Assembly: GCA_013396995.1 (NCBI GenBank)
Contig: VWZP01004535.1
Location: 1,613,465-1,677,464 of the forward strand
Length of the DNA stretch: 64,000 nucleotides
Direction of reading: 5' to 3'
Source of the DNA: Dicaeum eximium
Lineage: Eukaryota; Chordata; Aves; Passeriformes; Dicaeidae
Shown: positions 50,922-62,165 of the stretch, piece after piece
Numbering within the stretch: position 1 is the first letter of the stretch
Layout of the letters: every line of letters begins with the position of its first letter
Notes under the pieces: model-generated
Told to the model about the DNA's origin: nothing
Seen by the model: only the letters and a program-made list of their open reading frames with translations
Database searches by the model: none
Made by a program: the position numbers and the translations under genes

Positions 50922-51560
50922 CTGACCCCGCCGTGCTCTGGCTGGAATATTTTTTCCAGGCTCCACATCTTGCTGCTGTTTTTGGAGAAAAGGCTGCGGT
51001 GGTCTCGTTGGGATTGTCCCATGGCTCGCCCCAGGAGCTGCCAGGAGCTTTTCTTGGGGAGCAGCCGTGTTCCTTTTCCTGCACATTCAAGGCATTCCCA
51101 CATGTGGCATCTGAGGACACTCTTTAATATTTTCATCTTGTGGGTAACAAAGGAAAATAAGTCACTTTACCAGCACTTTTCTGAGTGTTTAATTAAAGCT
51201 GTGCGTTTATGACAGGAAATGGGAGCCAATATTCGACCTCTGAAGTGTTTATATAATTGATATATCACTTTTTCTTACCTCATCCCCTGTTTGTGTACAA
51301 GATACTCTGTCACTACATTCCCAACACAATGCAACACTTCATTATACAATAGACATTTAAATAGCAAACTAATTTTTTAATAGTCAGGGGTATCTGCTGT
51401 AATTTTTGGCCTGGGAAATGGGCTGGCCAGAATCTTTAGATGCAGATGGCATCAGTTCAGGTACTACTATTATTATTATTTTTTGCCAAATAACCGAATT
51501 AACATTGAGTAGTTTGGCTTGATGCTGAAAAATTCACTTTTGGAAGTGAATTAGGTTGGG

Positions 51561-51579
51561 TTTTTTTTTTTTTTTTTTT
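51561..51579. repeat. T19 homopolymer
   Basis: Nineteen T residues between 'ttaggttggg' and 'gccttcc'. Length is probably unstable and sequencing-error-prone. Confidence 0.9.
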
Positions 51580-52650
51580 GCCTTCCAAGTCCTGGCACAT
51601 GTTGCAAGGGCCTTAACATTGGAAGAAATAGATTTGGATGCTCTTCAAAGAACTCTGGTGTGGTTCTGCCATTTATGACTTTTTACCTTGCTGTTCTTTC
51701 TCCCCACCTCTTCCCAGGGGAACTGAAGGTAAATGATTGATACTGTGTCTCTCCTGCTCACTTTCTTTTTTTAAATCTCTTTTGGCTAGACTTCTCCAAT
51801 GTAGAAATATTTACCAAAAGGAAAATCGCAAGGGCGGGGGAAAGGAGAGAAAAAAAAAAAAGGAGTTGAGAAATAAAATATAAACATTCAGCGGTCCAGG
51901 ATGGTGACTTTGTTGGGGAAAGAGGCTGAATTGTTTGTAAAACCTAATGAGATTTAGGATTAGATTTCCTGTAGCAGTGGGCAGCCACTGGGGAAAAGTA
52001 AATTCCCTGCACTTAAAGCACTTTGCAGGAGAGGCATTTATCTGGTGGTGTTTGCAGATGGCAAACCTGGTACCTGAGGGCTCCCAGCCTGCCCCCAAAG
52101 ACATTCCAGCCTACAACAGTCAAGGCAGGGAAAAAGGCAGGGAAAGGACATGGGAGCCTGGAGAAATGGCATGGGGCAGAGCTAAAGGTGTTCCTGGAAA
52201 TGCTCACAGGTGGGGTGAGATCAGCTGGACTGGTCCAGCTTTATGTGCCAGAGGCTGAGTGCCATGGGAATTTTTCAGTGCCTGGAAGGTGACTTTGCAG
52301 GTACAGTTAAACTTTACATGAATACTTTTTAACCTGACACGTGCTCATCTTTTAGCTCAGATAAAATATTCCAGTTTTAGAGCTGTTCTCCAGCTTTCTG
52401 GTAAGGACTGAGGCATTCCAATGCAGGAACTCACTGGACATCTCACCTAGTGCAGTTTTCACTTCAGCTGTCTGGTGCCACATCCTGGCTCTGTGTAAAT
52501 TGAGTCCCCAAGGAAGGATGGAAGCTGCTCTGTGGGATGATGTCCATCCCCAGGCAGGGGACACAGCAGAGCTCTCCTGGCTGCATCCCCACCAGCTTCA
52601 ACCTCAGGTTTTCCAGGTTCCCTGCGAGGCTGAGCAAGAGCAATACCCCA

Positions 52651-52757
52651 CAGAATCACTAAGTCACAGAATAAACTAGGTTGGAAAAGACCTTTGAGCT
52701 CATCGAGTCCAGCCTATGACCTAACATTACCTTATCAGCTAAACCATGGCACTAGGA
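52651..52757 (-). mobile_element. CR1 LINE 3'-end fragment
   Basis: Minus-strand CR1 tail. The plus strand shows cacagaatcactaagtcacagaata (52651), aggttggaaaagacctttgagct (52678) and catcgagtccagcc, then ctaaaccatggcactagg. The doubled 'cacagaat' units are the 3' terminal CR1 microsatellite. The copy is short and 5'-truncated. Confidence 0.92.
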
Positions 52758-55700
52758 TGAAGCTCTACATTTTAATCCTTTGAAATTAGACTTTTCCCAC
52801 CCAGGCAGGTGGCTTTGGAGGTGCTGCAGTGGAAACCAGGTACCTGGGAATACTCCTTGAGAGACCACAGACACCTCATGAGTCACCCTGACTTGTTTTT
52901 CTGTAGTTGCACCAATAGATGTATTTTTTCCCCTCCTCTCCTTAGCCACAGATCACACTCTTGCGCCTTGGCGTCACTGAAAGTTCTGCCTTTCACATCA
53001 GACTACGAGAAAAGTCTTGCCAGATCAACTCTGGCAGCTGTCAGCAGCCTAAGGTGCAGGAAATTCTTCCTTTTGGGAGACCTGGCTCAGTGAAATGTCA
53101 TCTCTGACGTTAAGGTAGATGCAGAAGATGAAGTAGAAGTGGGACAGAACTTCTAAGCCTGCGGTTGTTCCTTGCCAGCTGGAGGTAGAACCTCTTGCTG
53201 AGTGCATTCCTGAGTGTTTAGACCTCTGGCTTGGGAGGGAGGATGGCAGAGGCACTGAGGTTTGATTTCTAGGGTGTAGTTCCCTCCTCTCTGCCTCTGC
53301 CTGGCTCTTTCAGCCAGCCTCTGTCAAAGAAAACTCCCGAGCTTTCACTTGGAAGGGTCAGTGGAGCCAGGACGACTCTTCCAACACAACAACTGGAGGC
53401 AGCTGCTTTGGAGAAGGATCTTGCATCATCCGTGGGCTAAGGAGGCAGAGATTCACCCCTCAGCCCTGGGGAGCTCTGAGAAACCTGAGGTGCAGCTTGT
53501 GGGCTAAACCCCACACTTAGCACAGGCCTTGCTAACAACATCACAGTTTTTAATCCTCAGCAACGTTGTACCAGGCCATTGTGATCCCACTGCACTAAGA
53601 ATGTCCTCCATGTCTTGTTTGTTTTTTTAAGCCAACCTCTGTTTCCCTTTGTGATACAGATCCCTTTTCCAACAGTCCTCCCCCCGCCAAAATAAAATTC
53701 TTCCTGAGACTTAGTAACATTTTTTAATATAGGCACATAAAACAAATTTCCTTCCCCAACCGTTTGTGTGGTTTTTCAAATCATTAAGGGAGTTTCCTCA
53801 TTCTGTGATGTCAAGAGTCACCCAGATCAAAGCTTTACTGATATTACAATTAAGCACTCTGCACCATTAAATTCACTTTCCACACTGTAATTTTTATAAT
53901 AGGTCGGGAAGGAGCTTCATGGTTTGATTTCAGTCCAGCCATGGCGCCAGATTCTGATTTCTCATTAGTTCCTAGGCTGAGATTTGTGAAATACTGGAGT
54001 TAACAAGGAGCCTGGATGAATATTGGACTGGAACCTGTCCAGCTCAGTGGTGTTCAGTGGACTTGGTGCATATGGGATCTCAGGGACATTATACACCCAA
54101 GAGAAAGGAGCAGCTTCAAGATAAGGATGATGTAATCCCTCTTTCTTCTCCCAAAATCCATTCCTGGGTGAGCTGAGGTTGTGCGGAGCAGATCTGATCA
54201 GTTCCTTCAGTTCTGCATCCTTGCAGTAGAAATGTAAGAGAAAAAAGAAACTCAGCTTGAGAGGGGAAGAGGGTCAGGCTGAAAATGGATCTTGCAGCAA
54301 AGGCAGAGAGGGAAAGGAAAGATGAAGAAAGAAGAGAAAGATTCCCCTTTTTTCCTTGAGGGATAATGGAACAGGTAAATAGTAAATAATAGTAAAAGGG
54401 CCATGCTGGGGTGCAGGTGTGGCTGCAATGGCTGGGATTCCTCCCACTGGTGGCTGCTTTGCATTGTCACAAAGGGGACAGAGCTGTCATCTATTGGTTT
54501 TACTCTTTTTTTGGGACTAGGATGTGGACTTGGGAACCTTCCTAATGAAAACACAGTCACAACCCCAGAGCCTCAGACTTTGGGGAGCCATCCATCTCCC
54601 CTGAAGAGCCAGTTCTGAGCTGACATTCATTGCCATGGTGAGCAGAACCCAGCCCCAGATCTACACTGCTTTGGCACTGAAAATCTGGTCCCTGCTTGGA
54701 AGGAGTTTGAAGCCATCTCTGCTATCAGGAGCTTCAGGACTCCAGTTCATGATATTGCAAATTAAATCCGAGTTTTGTTACACACCCCGAGTTCATAAAC
54801 CAAAAAAGGAGATACAGCCGTACCTTAGCTACCTTTGGCAGACATAATGTGGATAATAGTCTTCATTCAGCTCGGGTGATACTCCTGGAGTCTTAATAAT
54901 GCAGGCCTCATTTAGTGTGAGCAGCTCCTGAGCACAAGACAGAGCTTGTTGGTGGATCCAGGTCGTGCTGACCTGCAGTGGGTGTGAGTAAGAGCTCCCA
55001 CTGTGCCCCAGGAGCACCAGGGAGGCACAGCAGCTTCCAGGTGGGAGGCAGGGGCAGGAGAACACATCTCAGGTGGCACACACAGGCCTGGACATGTGGC
55101 CACATTTACTGCTCTCCTTCCCAGCCCTCTCTTTCAGCCAGTAAACCTCTGAGAGAAGAGAAAATATCGAGGAGCTGTTTGACATTGTGATCTCCACACT
55201 CACTGCAACACTTTCTCAGGGTTGTTCAGACAGGATTTCTGCCTCCTGTCATTTATCTTGTCCCCAAAAGTGTGGGGCTCCTCTGCTGGGGCTCTGCCCT
55301 ATTTCTGAGCAAAGAGCAAAGCTTTAGTTCAAAAGCCCAACAGCAAATTTTCCATCTTACGTTCAAATTTCAGTTTGGCCAGAGGCCAAGTGCCAAGGTG
55401 TGCCTTTGCTGGTTTTGCTGTTCAGCAGCAGCACATTTTTATCCAGTGCTACTGAAAAATCTCAGCAGGTTCATGATCACATCCAGGGTGACCTTCCTGT
55501 GGCAGAAGGCAGAAGTGCTGCTCCTTGAACCCTCTAGCAAGATGTTTTTGCTGGACTTCTCTGTGTCAGGCTTCACTGCTGCTCTTTGCTTTTGCTTGTG
55601 GCTTCTTTGGCACCTGATTTAAATCAGAGGCATCTCAGAGCCTGGTTTGACACGGATGTGGGGATGCACAGGCCAGAGGCTGTCACTGAGCCACCTCTGT

Positions 55701-56589
55701 GCTGCCACTCCTGATGGCTCCAGCAGTGCAGCCCCTGGGATCAGTCCTGAGCTGCTCTGGGAGCTGGGGGGATTCAGGGAATTTGTCCCTGCTGCAGGTG
55801 AAAGTCTGAGAGCTTTGCCGTGGGAGCTGTGCCTCAGGAAGGAGCTCAAAAGGATAAACCAAGAATGGTTCAGGCTGTTCCATTCATGGTAGCTCTGAGG
55901 AGCTGTAACACACCACAGGCTCAATAACCTCACCCTTGCACTTCAAACAAAAAGCCTCTTTTTCCTATCTTTTAACAGAAATCCCCTGGAAACTGCAGAA
56001 ATGCCTTCTCTCTTTTTTTTTTTTTCTTTACACATTCCTGCAAAAAGTAGGATGAAACCCTCTGTGTTTTAGGCAAAATATTTTGCAATTTTCCAATGAC
56101 CTTGCCAATAAGAAAATGATTCCCCATATATCATGGGAAATGCCTGCTTTCTCACAGGGCTGCAATGTTCAGCTATCACCAGTGAAGGATTCTGCTGGCT
56201 GCAAGTTTGGCAGGAACACGAAGATCCTCTGGTATGGTACATTACATGAACTATTGACTGGAGAATGCCAAAAGCTTCACCCCATTTTAAGTGAGCTCCA
56301 TTTTTTAAACTAAATCAGCATATGAATCGAATGTGTTTCTTCCAGAAAATGAGAGTCTCAGCCTCTGTCCTGAGTTTACATCATTGCCCTTTTTATCCCA
56401 GGAATCAATCTGGAGTTAACGGTTGAATTGCTTCATCATCTCATCAAACACTTGGGTTGGATCCTGCGCTCCCAGGGACGGTCCAGTGACCATTTTGCAG
56501 CTCAGTGTTAATATTCTCCTGACTAGACATGTCCCTTTGCCTGGCTGGGTGCTGGGCTGTGCCTGCCAGGAGCTATTCATTATGGATGA
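52758..56589. other. unique non-coding DNA
   Basis: No gene recognised. A motif-rich block at 53795-53975 is listed. A strong acceptor (cctatcttttaacag, 55979) has no donor partner. A T13 run occurs at 56013-56025. Confidence 0.55.
53795..53975. promoter_or_regulatory. candidate conserved non-coding element with TCF/LEF-type site
   Basis: Contains a perfect AGATCAAAG (near 53826), attacaattaagcactc (near 53845), ccattaaattcac, and an unusual ggtcgggaaggagc and ccatggcgccag CpG pair in AT-rich sequence. It is repeat-free. The evidence is motif-based only. Confidence 0.25.
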
Positions 56590-56760
56590 AGAATGGTTTG
56601 TGGTTCAAGTCCTGGACTCTGCTGTGGGAGATCTGAGTTCAGTCCCAGATTCTTCTTCCATTTCCCCGTGTGACTCTGCTATGAGCGAGTTGTTTAATCT
56701 TTCAGTGCCTCAATTCTCCTTTGGTAAAATGGGAATAATCCTATTTCCTTTCTTCCACCC
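56590..56760 (+). mobile_element. ancient MIR/CORE-SINE-like element
   Basis: Layout follows a MIR-type tRNA-derived SINE. The head resembles a tRNA (gaatggtttgtggttcaagtc, tggactctg) with a degenerate B box 'gagttcagtcccagattc' at 56635. It is followed by the MIR/L2-type core and tail: 'tgtgactctgctatgagcgag', 'ttgtttaatctttcagtgcctcaa', 'ttctcc', 'ggtaaaatgggaataatcc' (56670-56742). The order and spacing match the family. The copy is diverged, as expected for an element predating bird radiation. It is non-coding, and the exact subfamily cannot be named without a search. Confidence 0.75.
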
Positions 56761-59700
56761 TTCCCTTTTACAGTGTTTGTTTTCACAGTTGCTTGTTTAT
56801 CACATCTGTGGGACGCTGCATACAGTAACAGGAGTGTTAAAACATTACAAAACTGTGAATAATAATTTAGCTTTTCACTTAATTTTTCATATCCCACTTT
56901 TAAATTGAGGGGAGATAAGGAAAGCTTGATGGCAGTGCTGTTTATGTGCTATGACCTACTTGTCTCAGCAAGCAGCATGGCCAAGAAGTTGAAACAAGAT
57001 CTTGTGAAGTGCCATTGCAAATAAATCTGCTCCACTTCCCTTCTGTCAAGGCATCTCACGCTAGGGAAGACCACTGGGAGTCATTAATTGTATAATGGAT
57101 ATACTGGATTCTTTAAAAGGGCTGTTTTCCCAAAGATTAAAGCAATTATGAGCAAAGTGGTTTGAAAAGGAAAAAAAAAACCACCAGCCTAAAGCAAACA
57201 ATGTGGATGATAATGGGGAATGGTTTAAGAAAACTTCAGCAGATGCTGTAGAAGTCACAGTTTTGCAGTTGTGGAAGAGGATTTTGTCAGTGGGAACCAA
57301 ACACCCCCTTCTCCTCCCTCAGCCCAGCAGAGAAGGGAAATGGAAGCTGCTGTGTGAACATGCATATGAAAACAGGCACTTGCACTTATGTGAGTGCAGG
57401 AATGGAAAATGACCCCAAACCAAAGCAACATCATCATCATCTCAGTTCAAAGAAAAAAAATCATCTTGGAAGCACAGTAACAATTCCATGTGTTCACCTC
57501 CATTGTTCACCTGGACATCAGTTCAACCTGATAGTTTGGTTTGTACAAATAATTTCTGTTCATTTAATTCCTTAAGTAAGGTAGTGGCTTCTGACTGCAA
57601 TATTGGTGAATAGCAGAGCCTGGAATTCCTGCCACAAACCAGTGGATACTCCCTGCAGAAGTACAACAGCACAAAAAGCATTTTCTTGAAAGCAAGATCC
57701 AGTCCCCTGATAGTGCAGGGATATAAAGCAACCCTTCACCTGAAGAACCTGTGCCTCTGCACGTGATCTTTTCTGAAAGACAGCACAGGAGTAATAATTA
57801 GCTTTTACAAAATGTTTTGAAGGAGCAAAGTATTTCATCCTGTCTGGATGCCTTTGGAGCCACGGCAGCGAAACTACAGAACTTGGGATGGACCTGCAGA
57901 GCCAATCCAAGTGTACATTTACACAGGAATTCATTGCAGCAGCTTGGAGCGATCCACCAACTCTGAAACTCTGTTTTATGGTTCCTTTCATCTGGCAGTG
58001 GAGCAGGGTGGTTCCATCCTCCTGCCTGCTGTTCTTCTTCATCCCAGCTCCTCTCCTGTGCTGACATCACCTTTTTGTGGGTTAGGTTGTTGCTCAGCTG
58101 GATCAGTTCCTGCTCTGGATCCCAGCTCAGCCAGGACTGCTGGCACAGGGCAGGCAGCGAGGCAAGCAGGGATGGGGAGGACACGGTGCCAGCAGTGACT
58201 TATGCTGGAATTAATGACCCTGCAATTGCATCCTGGTGTTTTCTACAGCTTTTCTCCACCCCTTTGGAAAAGTTTTTCATTTTTAAATGAAAATAGGATG
58301 GAAGACAGAGAGCTAAAATGTTGTGTGCAGAGTTTGGTGTGGGTACTGGATTTGCCAGTGCCAGTGATAGATGTTGGGTGCAGAGATAAGCACTCGTGTG
58401 CTGTGGCCAGCTGGGGGTCAGGGCAGCCCAAATCACCCTTGAATTTTGATCTCTTTTGTTCCTGTTGAATTTGAAAAAGCAATATGTACAGGCAATTTTT
58501 ATGCTGAGGTCTTCTTCTGCTAACCCTCCAACCCCTGTTCTTGTGACCCTCCAAATCCCCACTACAGGAGAAGTACCTGTCTCACAGAGCTGCTTTCACC
58601 TTTCTGTAGGGCAGTAATTCCATTCCAGGGCTCCCAGAGAGGAGTGCAGTCATATTTTACACCTTTATGCAGAAGTCATCAAAAAGTAAAATAATTTAAG
58701 ACTTAAATTTTACATCAGTTGATAACACAGCCACCTCTTCTTTTTAATTTTCTTTTGTCCGAAGTGTCCACATCTCAAAGAGATGCTCTGTGCTCGTGTG
58801 TGCACAGGTTTTGTCTTTGCATTTTGGTAGATGTAATTTATTCTTGTATCCATTTCAGCTGGGTGTGAAAGTGTGCAAACAGATGCTCAGCACCCAGGGA
58901 CGTGCTTGTTTTCTCTTACATCCAAACCTGAGCTGCCTTAAAAGGTTCTTTTTCTGCAAAGTCAAGTGCTTGGCTGTTGAGAACTGTCACAGTTCACCTT
59001 CAGCTGACCCCCTGGCACATGTATTGTGTTATCTGTCTTTAATGACAGGTTACCAGGGGGGTTTGTTCCTTTGTTTTAACCCTTTTCCTCTGAAGTTCTG
59101 AACCATTTGGTTAGGGGGGAAAAAAAAAACCAACCCAGTGCCCAGTGCTTAGCACAGAAAGCTTCAGCAGGAATGGTTAGTTTGGCAGGGTGACAGGAAA
59201 TTGTAAAAGGGTTTCTTTTTTGGCAAACTTGGGAAATCTTGATAAAAAGAAGGGTTGCAACCTGCATGTGAGCTAATAGCTCCTGCACAATTGTTCATTC
59301 CCAAATAAAAGCAAGGCAGAGACCACTATTTATTCAATAAACAGGATACATTTGATTAACCAGAGAAACAATTTGGCAGAACCGTGATTTACGTAAAAAG
59401 TTATTGAAAGCACAGCTAAATTTAAATTAAAAAGAACACATCATCACCACGGTTAATATTTTTCTGTAGCCTAGTTTTGAAAACCATTAGTAGTAATAAA
59501 CTTTCCTCCCATAAAATTTCTGCCATTTTAATTTCCAATTAGAACTTGCAAAAGATATATACATGGCAGTAAAAGTAAAGAAATTAAGTCTCAGCCCATG
59601 CTGCAGCCTGACACAATGATGCCCCAATGCTCATAAATCAGTTTCTGTTTGTTGTGAACCTCTTAAATCCACACTGGTAAGAGGTGTAGAGGTATTTGTC

Positions 59701-60256
59701 TCCCATGAAAACATTCTCCCACACCCTTTGTAATTAAAAGTAATCTTAAATTTCATCTAGTTCCATGAGAAAGAGCTTTCATACAGTAATTTGAGTTGGA
59801 CTCCAGAACGATGGAATGTGAGTTGAAAGTTTAATGAATTTACTCTATAAATCTTATTCTCTGTTTTTCTTGTCAGTTGTATCAGGGCATTACACATATT
59901 TTTCCTTGCATTGCTAGCTGGGGAATTTTTTTAAAAGAACCTCAGCGCGTCTGCTCCAGTTGGGTTTATTAATCCTGTAGCATGATTGCTGCTTTTGGGG
60001 ATCAGGGCTGGATGCCATTCTTCCCATGAAACAAGACTGGGAAAGCTCCTCTTGGTTAAGTGATTTGGGGAGTGTTGTTTTAGTTTATTGGCTCTGTAGG
60101 CCGATAGCGCAGCAGAGCGTTGGTTGTGCTTGCAGCTGAGTTATTTATCCAGTGGGATTTACTGAGCAGGCCTTGAGCTCTTCCAGCTCCTAGAAAAGGC
60201 TTGAGAGTGGAAACCTGCTAAGAAGGAGTTGCTAGATATTCTTTTATTTTTTGCAG
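56761..60256. other. unique non-coding DNA
   Basis: A run of sequence without recognised gene. 58860-59048 has a good acceptor (cttgtatccatttcag) and an open frame but only a weak gttacc donor. 59340-59640 is a motif-rich AT block listed separately. A GC-rich patch at 58010-58190 yields chance frames. Confidence 0.5.
59340..59640. promoter_or_regulatory. candidate conserved non-coding element with bZIP palindrome
   Basis: AT-rich, repeat-free block with a perfect TTACGTAA palindrome (59389-59396, the PAR-bZIP/NFIL3 consensus) and many ATTA cores (tttgattaacc, aaatttaaattaa, cacggttaatatt, ttttaatttccaattag). TTACGTAA requires a CpG that is otherwise rare here, which suggests it has been retained. 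Confidence 0.28.
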
Positions 60257-60303
60257 TGTAACTGCTCCTGGAAATCAGGCTGTGGCCTCAGTTGTGCTGA
60301 CAG
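60257..60303 (+). other. candidate small exon, 47 bp
   Basis: A near-ideal acceptor (gatattcttttattttttgcag, ending 60256) and a strong donor (GACAG|gtgagg at 60304) flank 47 bases. Two frames are open. The one continuing the phase of 48818-49048 reads VTAPGNQAVASVVLT and leaves one base (phase 1). The splice signals are among the best in the window, but at this length openness is uninformative. It lies just upstream of a CR1 tail. Confidence 0.25.
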
Positions 60304-60371
60304 GTGAGGAACGGTCCCTGCTCAGGACAAAGTGAACAAAGTGCAGCTGCAAGCAGGGCTCTGCTTTACAA

Positions 60372-60638
60372 GGGATGGAGGGACAGGACACAGGGAATGG
60401 CTTCCTCCTGCCAGAGGGCAGGGCTGGATGGGATTTTGGGCAGGAATTGTTCCCTGAGAGGCTGGGAAGGCCCTGTCCAGAGCAGCTGTGGCTGCCCCTG
60501 GATCCCTGGAAGTGTCCAAGGCCAGGTTGGACAGGGCTTGGAGCAGCCTGGGACAGTGGAAGGTGTCCCAGAGGTGGCACTGGATGGGATTTAAGGTCTC
60601 TTCCAACACAAACCACTCTGGGATTCTGAGATTCTTTA
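60372..60638 (+). mobile_element. CR1 LINE 3'-end fragment, longest in the window
   Basis: A plus-strand CR1 3' region of about 267 bases: 'agggaatggcttcctcctgcc', 'gggcaggaattgttccctgag', 'gagcagctgtggctgcccctgg', 'tccctggaagtgtccaaggc', 'caggttggacagggcttggag', 'ggtctcttccaacacaaacc', ending 'ctctgggattctgagattct'. Relative divergence is low compared with other copies here, so it may be one of the younger insertions. Overlapping frames (for example 60275-60871 minus) are shadows of it. Confidence 0.95.
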
Positions 60639-61919
60639 CTGCTCAGACTTGCCATGTGCTTTTCTTTAAGGACTTCATTATTGCTCTTGAAGTTGCCCTC
60701 ACGTGTGTTTCCTTCCAGGTGCACTGGAATTGGTATTAAAATGAATAAAGGAACAACGGGAATGATGACAGGATGGAGTAGGGAAGGGGAGCAGAGGGGT
60801 GAGGACAAGGAGAAGGTGGGAAAGATTGCCAGAGGAGTTTGGCAATTAGGCCTTTGGAGTGACCTCACCATTCTCCCACGCAGAACAATTTTCTGAAACT
60901 AGACAGATTTATAAGGATTATGGGAAAGTTTATTTTGCACTACCTACTGCATTTTGTTCTATGTATGTATATAAACAGAGCTGAGAGTTCCTTAAACATC
61001 TTTAGAGAACATAATTCAGCAGTGGCCAGAAAGATTAAAAGTATGCAGGAGGACTTTGTGTAAGTAAAAGAAAATGTTAAAAGAAAAGGAGATGAGCAGG
61101 GAAAGGCCAGAGGGGGAAGGAAGGAGTGCTGCTCCCTGTTACCCCAGGTTATACAGGGAATACAGATGAGTTAAAATCCTCTCTGTGGGAGAACTGGAAA
61201 GTGGGTGAAGGAGAGATTTGAGCTTTTCTGTTACCAGAAGCTGTCCCTTTTCTGGTGATATCTGCAGGAGTGTGGAGTGAGGGTTAAAATCCACCTTTCT
61301 GCTCTGGCAGCAGCACAACCCATTTGTACCAGCACAGGTACCTCATAATAAGTTACAGAGAGAAGTTAAAGTTGAGCTTCCCATCACCTCAGCTGATTGT
61401 TGAGGTTTTTCAGGATCAAACTATGAAACATTAATTAATAATACGCTGAATTCCCATATGCTGCTGGCTAAAGCAAATAGATGTGGCTCTTCTATGTTGA
61501 CAGCTTACAAGAGGAACTCAGAGCTTTGAATTTTTTAATAATAAAAGTGATCATAAATGATCAAAAAGAACATGTCAAAACACACAATCATAAAGGGCAA
61601 TTGTGTGGTTAAACAGAGAGAGTCCCTGTTTTGTGCTGGCCTTTTGTGGGAGTGCTCTTGCTCCTCCAGCTCCCTGCTCCGAAGGAGGCACAGCATGGAT
61701 CGACAGCTTTATTTTCCCCCTTCATCTTTCACTTTGGAAGACCACAGTCTGTCACCTGTCAACAGTATCTTTATTATATTGGAGAAGCCAGGGGGAAAAG
61801 AACATGCCTTGAGGTGTTTCCATATCAGCAGATGTCGCAGCATGGTCTTTGTAGCCAAAAATATGTTGAAATATCACAGGTTTTTCTTACTGCTGCTTTC
61901 CCTGTTCCATCTCCAGCAG
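60639..61919. other. unique non-coding DNA
   Basis: Purine-rich stretch at 60750-60840 and AT-rich sequence at 61400-61580 (including attaattaataatacg near 61429). No gene or repeat recognised. Confidence 0.55.
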
Positions 61920-62069
61920 CCTGCCTTCAGATGGAAGCAGACTGTGCCTGGGATGATCTCCCTGTGCCTCAGATCCCAACTGTGCCCTGCCTGGCTCACA
62001 GGCTCGGGGCAGGACTTGGGACAGAGTCACCATCCCTGGAAGTGTTCACAAACCCAGCAGACGTGGCTG
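61920..62069 (+). other. candidate exon, 150 bp, with its donor inside CR1 sequence
   Basis: A strong acceptor (ctttccctgttccatctccagcag, ending 61919) and donor (TGGCTG|gtaagg at 62070) enclose 150 bases. They are open in the phase-1-in, phase-1-out frame (CLQMEADCAWDDLPVPQ ... EVFTNPADVA). The last 40 bases, from 'catccctggaagtgttca', align with CR1, so the donor would be supplied by a transposon. It follows 60257-60303 in phase. No protein family recognised. Confidence 0.2.
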
Positions 62070-62165
62070 GTAAGGGAGAAGGTTGGGTGGGAAAGAGGAC
62101 ATTGGTCAGAAGTTGGACTTGAATGATCTTGGAGGTTTTTTCCAGCCTTAATGATTCTATGACTC
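62030..62165 (+). mobile_element. CR1 LINE 3'-end fragment
   Basis: 'catccctggaagtgttcaca' (62030), 'agaagttggacttgaatgatc' (62108), 'ttggaggttttttccagcct' and 'taatgattctatgactcc' to 62165 match a CR1 tail of the subfamily also seen at 52651. The middle (62060-62100) is diverged. Confidence 0.85.

Larger units (their letters stand above)
49049..52650. other. unique, partly GC-rich non-coding DNA
   Basis: 50500-51080 is GC-rich and yields long overlapping frames on both strands (up to 225 codons minus, 188 plus). Simultaneous openness of several frames is typical of composition and not of coding. A splice-like pair at 50141-50246 is open in two frames. A 31-bp tandem duplication and a T19 run are listed. 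Confidence 0.5.

Noticed and set aside
58860..59048. 189-bp open segment with good acceptor
   Set aside because: The donor gttacc is weak and the phase (0 in) does not fit the neighbouring candidates.
60095..60145. tRNA-like 'ggccgatagcgcagcagagcgttgg'
   Set aside because: Superficially like a D-arm, but no anticodon stem or GGTTCGANTCC B box follows at the right distance.
60275..60871. 198-codon minus-strand frame
   Set aside because: It overlaps the CR1 fragment at 60372-60638 on its antisense strand; a shadow of the repeat.
61557..62126. 189-codon plus-strand frame
   Set aside because: Its 3' part is CR1 sequence and two other frames are open beside it. Only the splice-bounded part 61920-62069 was kept as a candidate.
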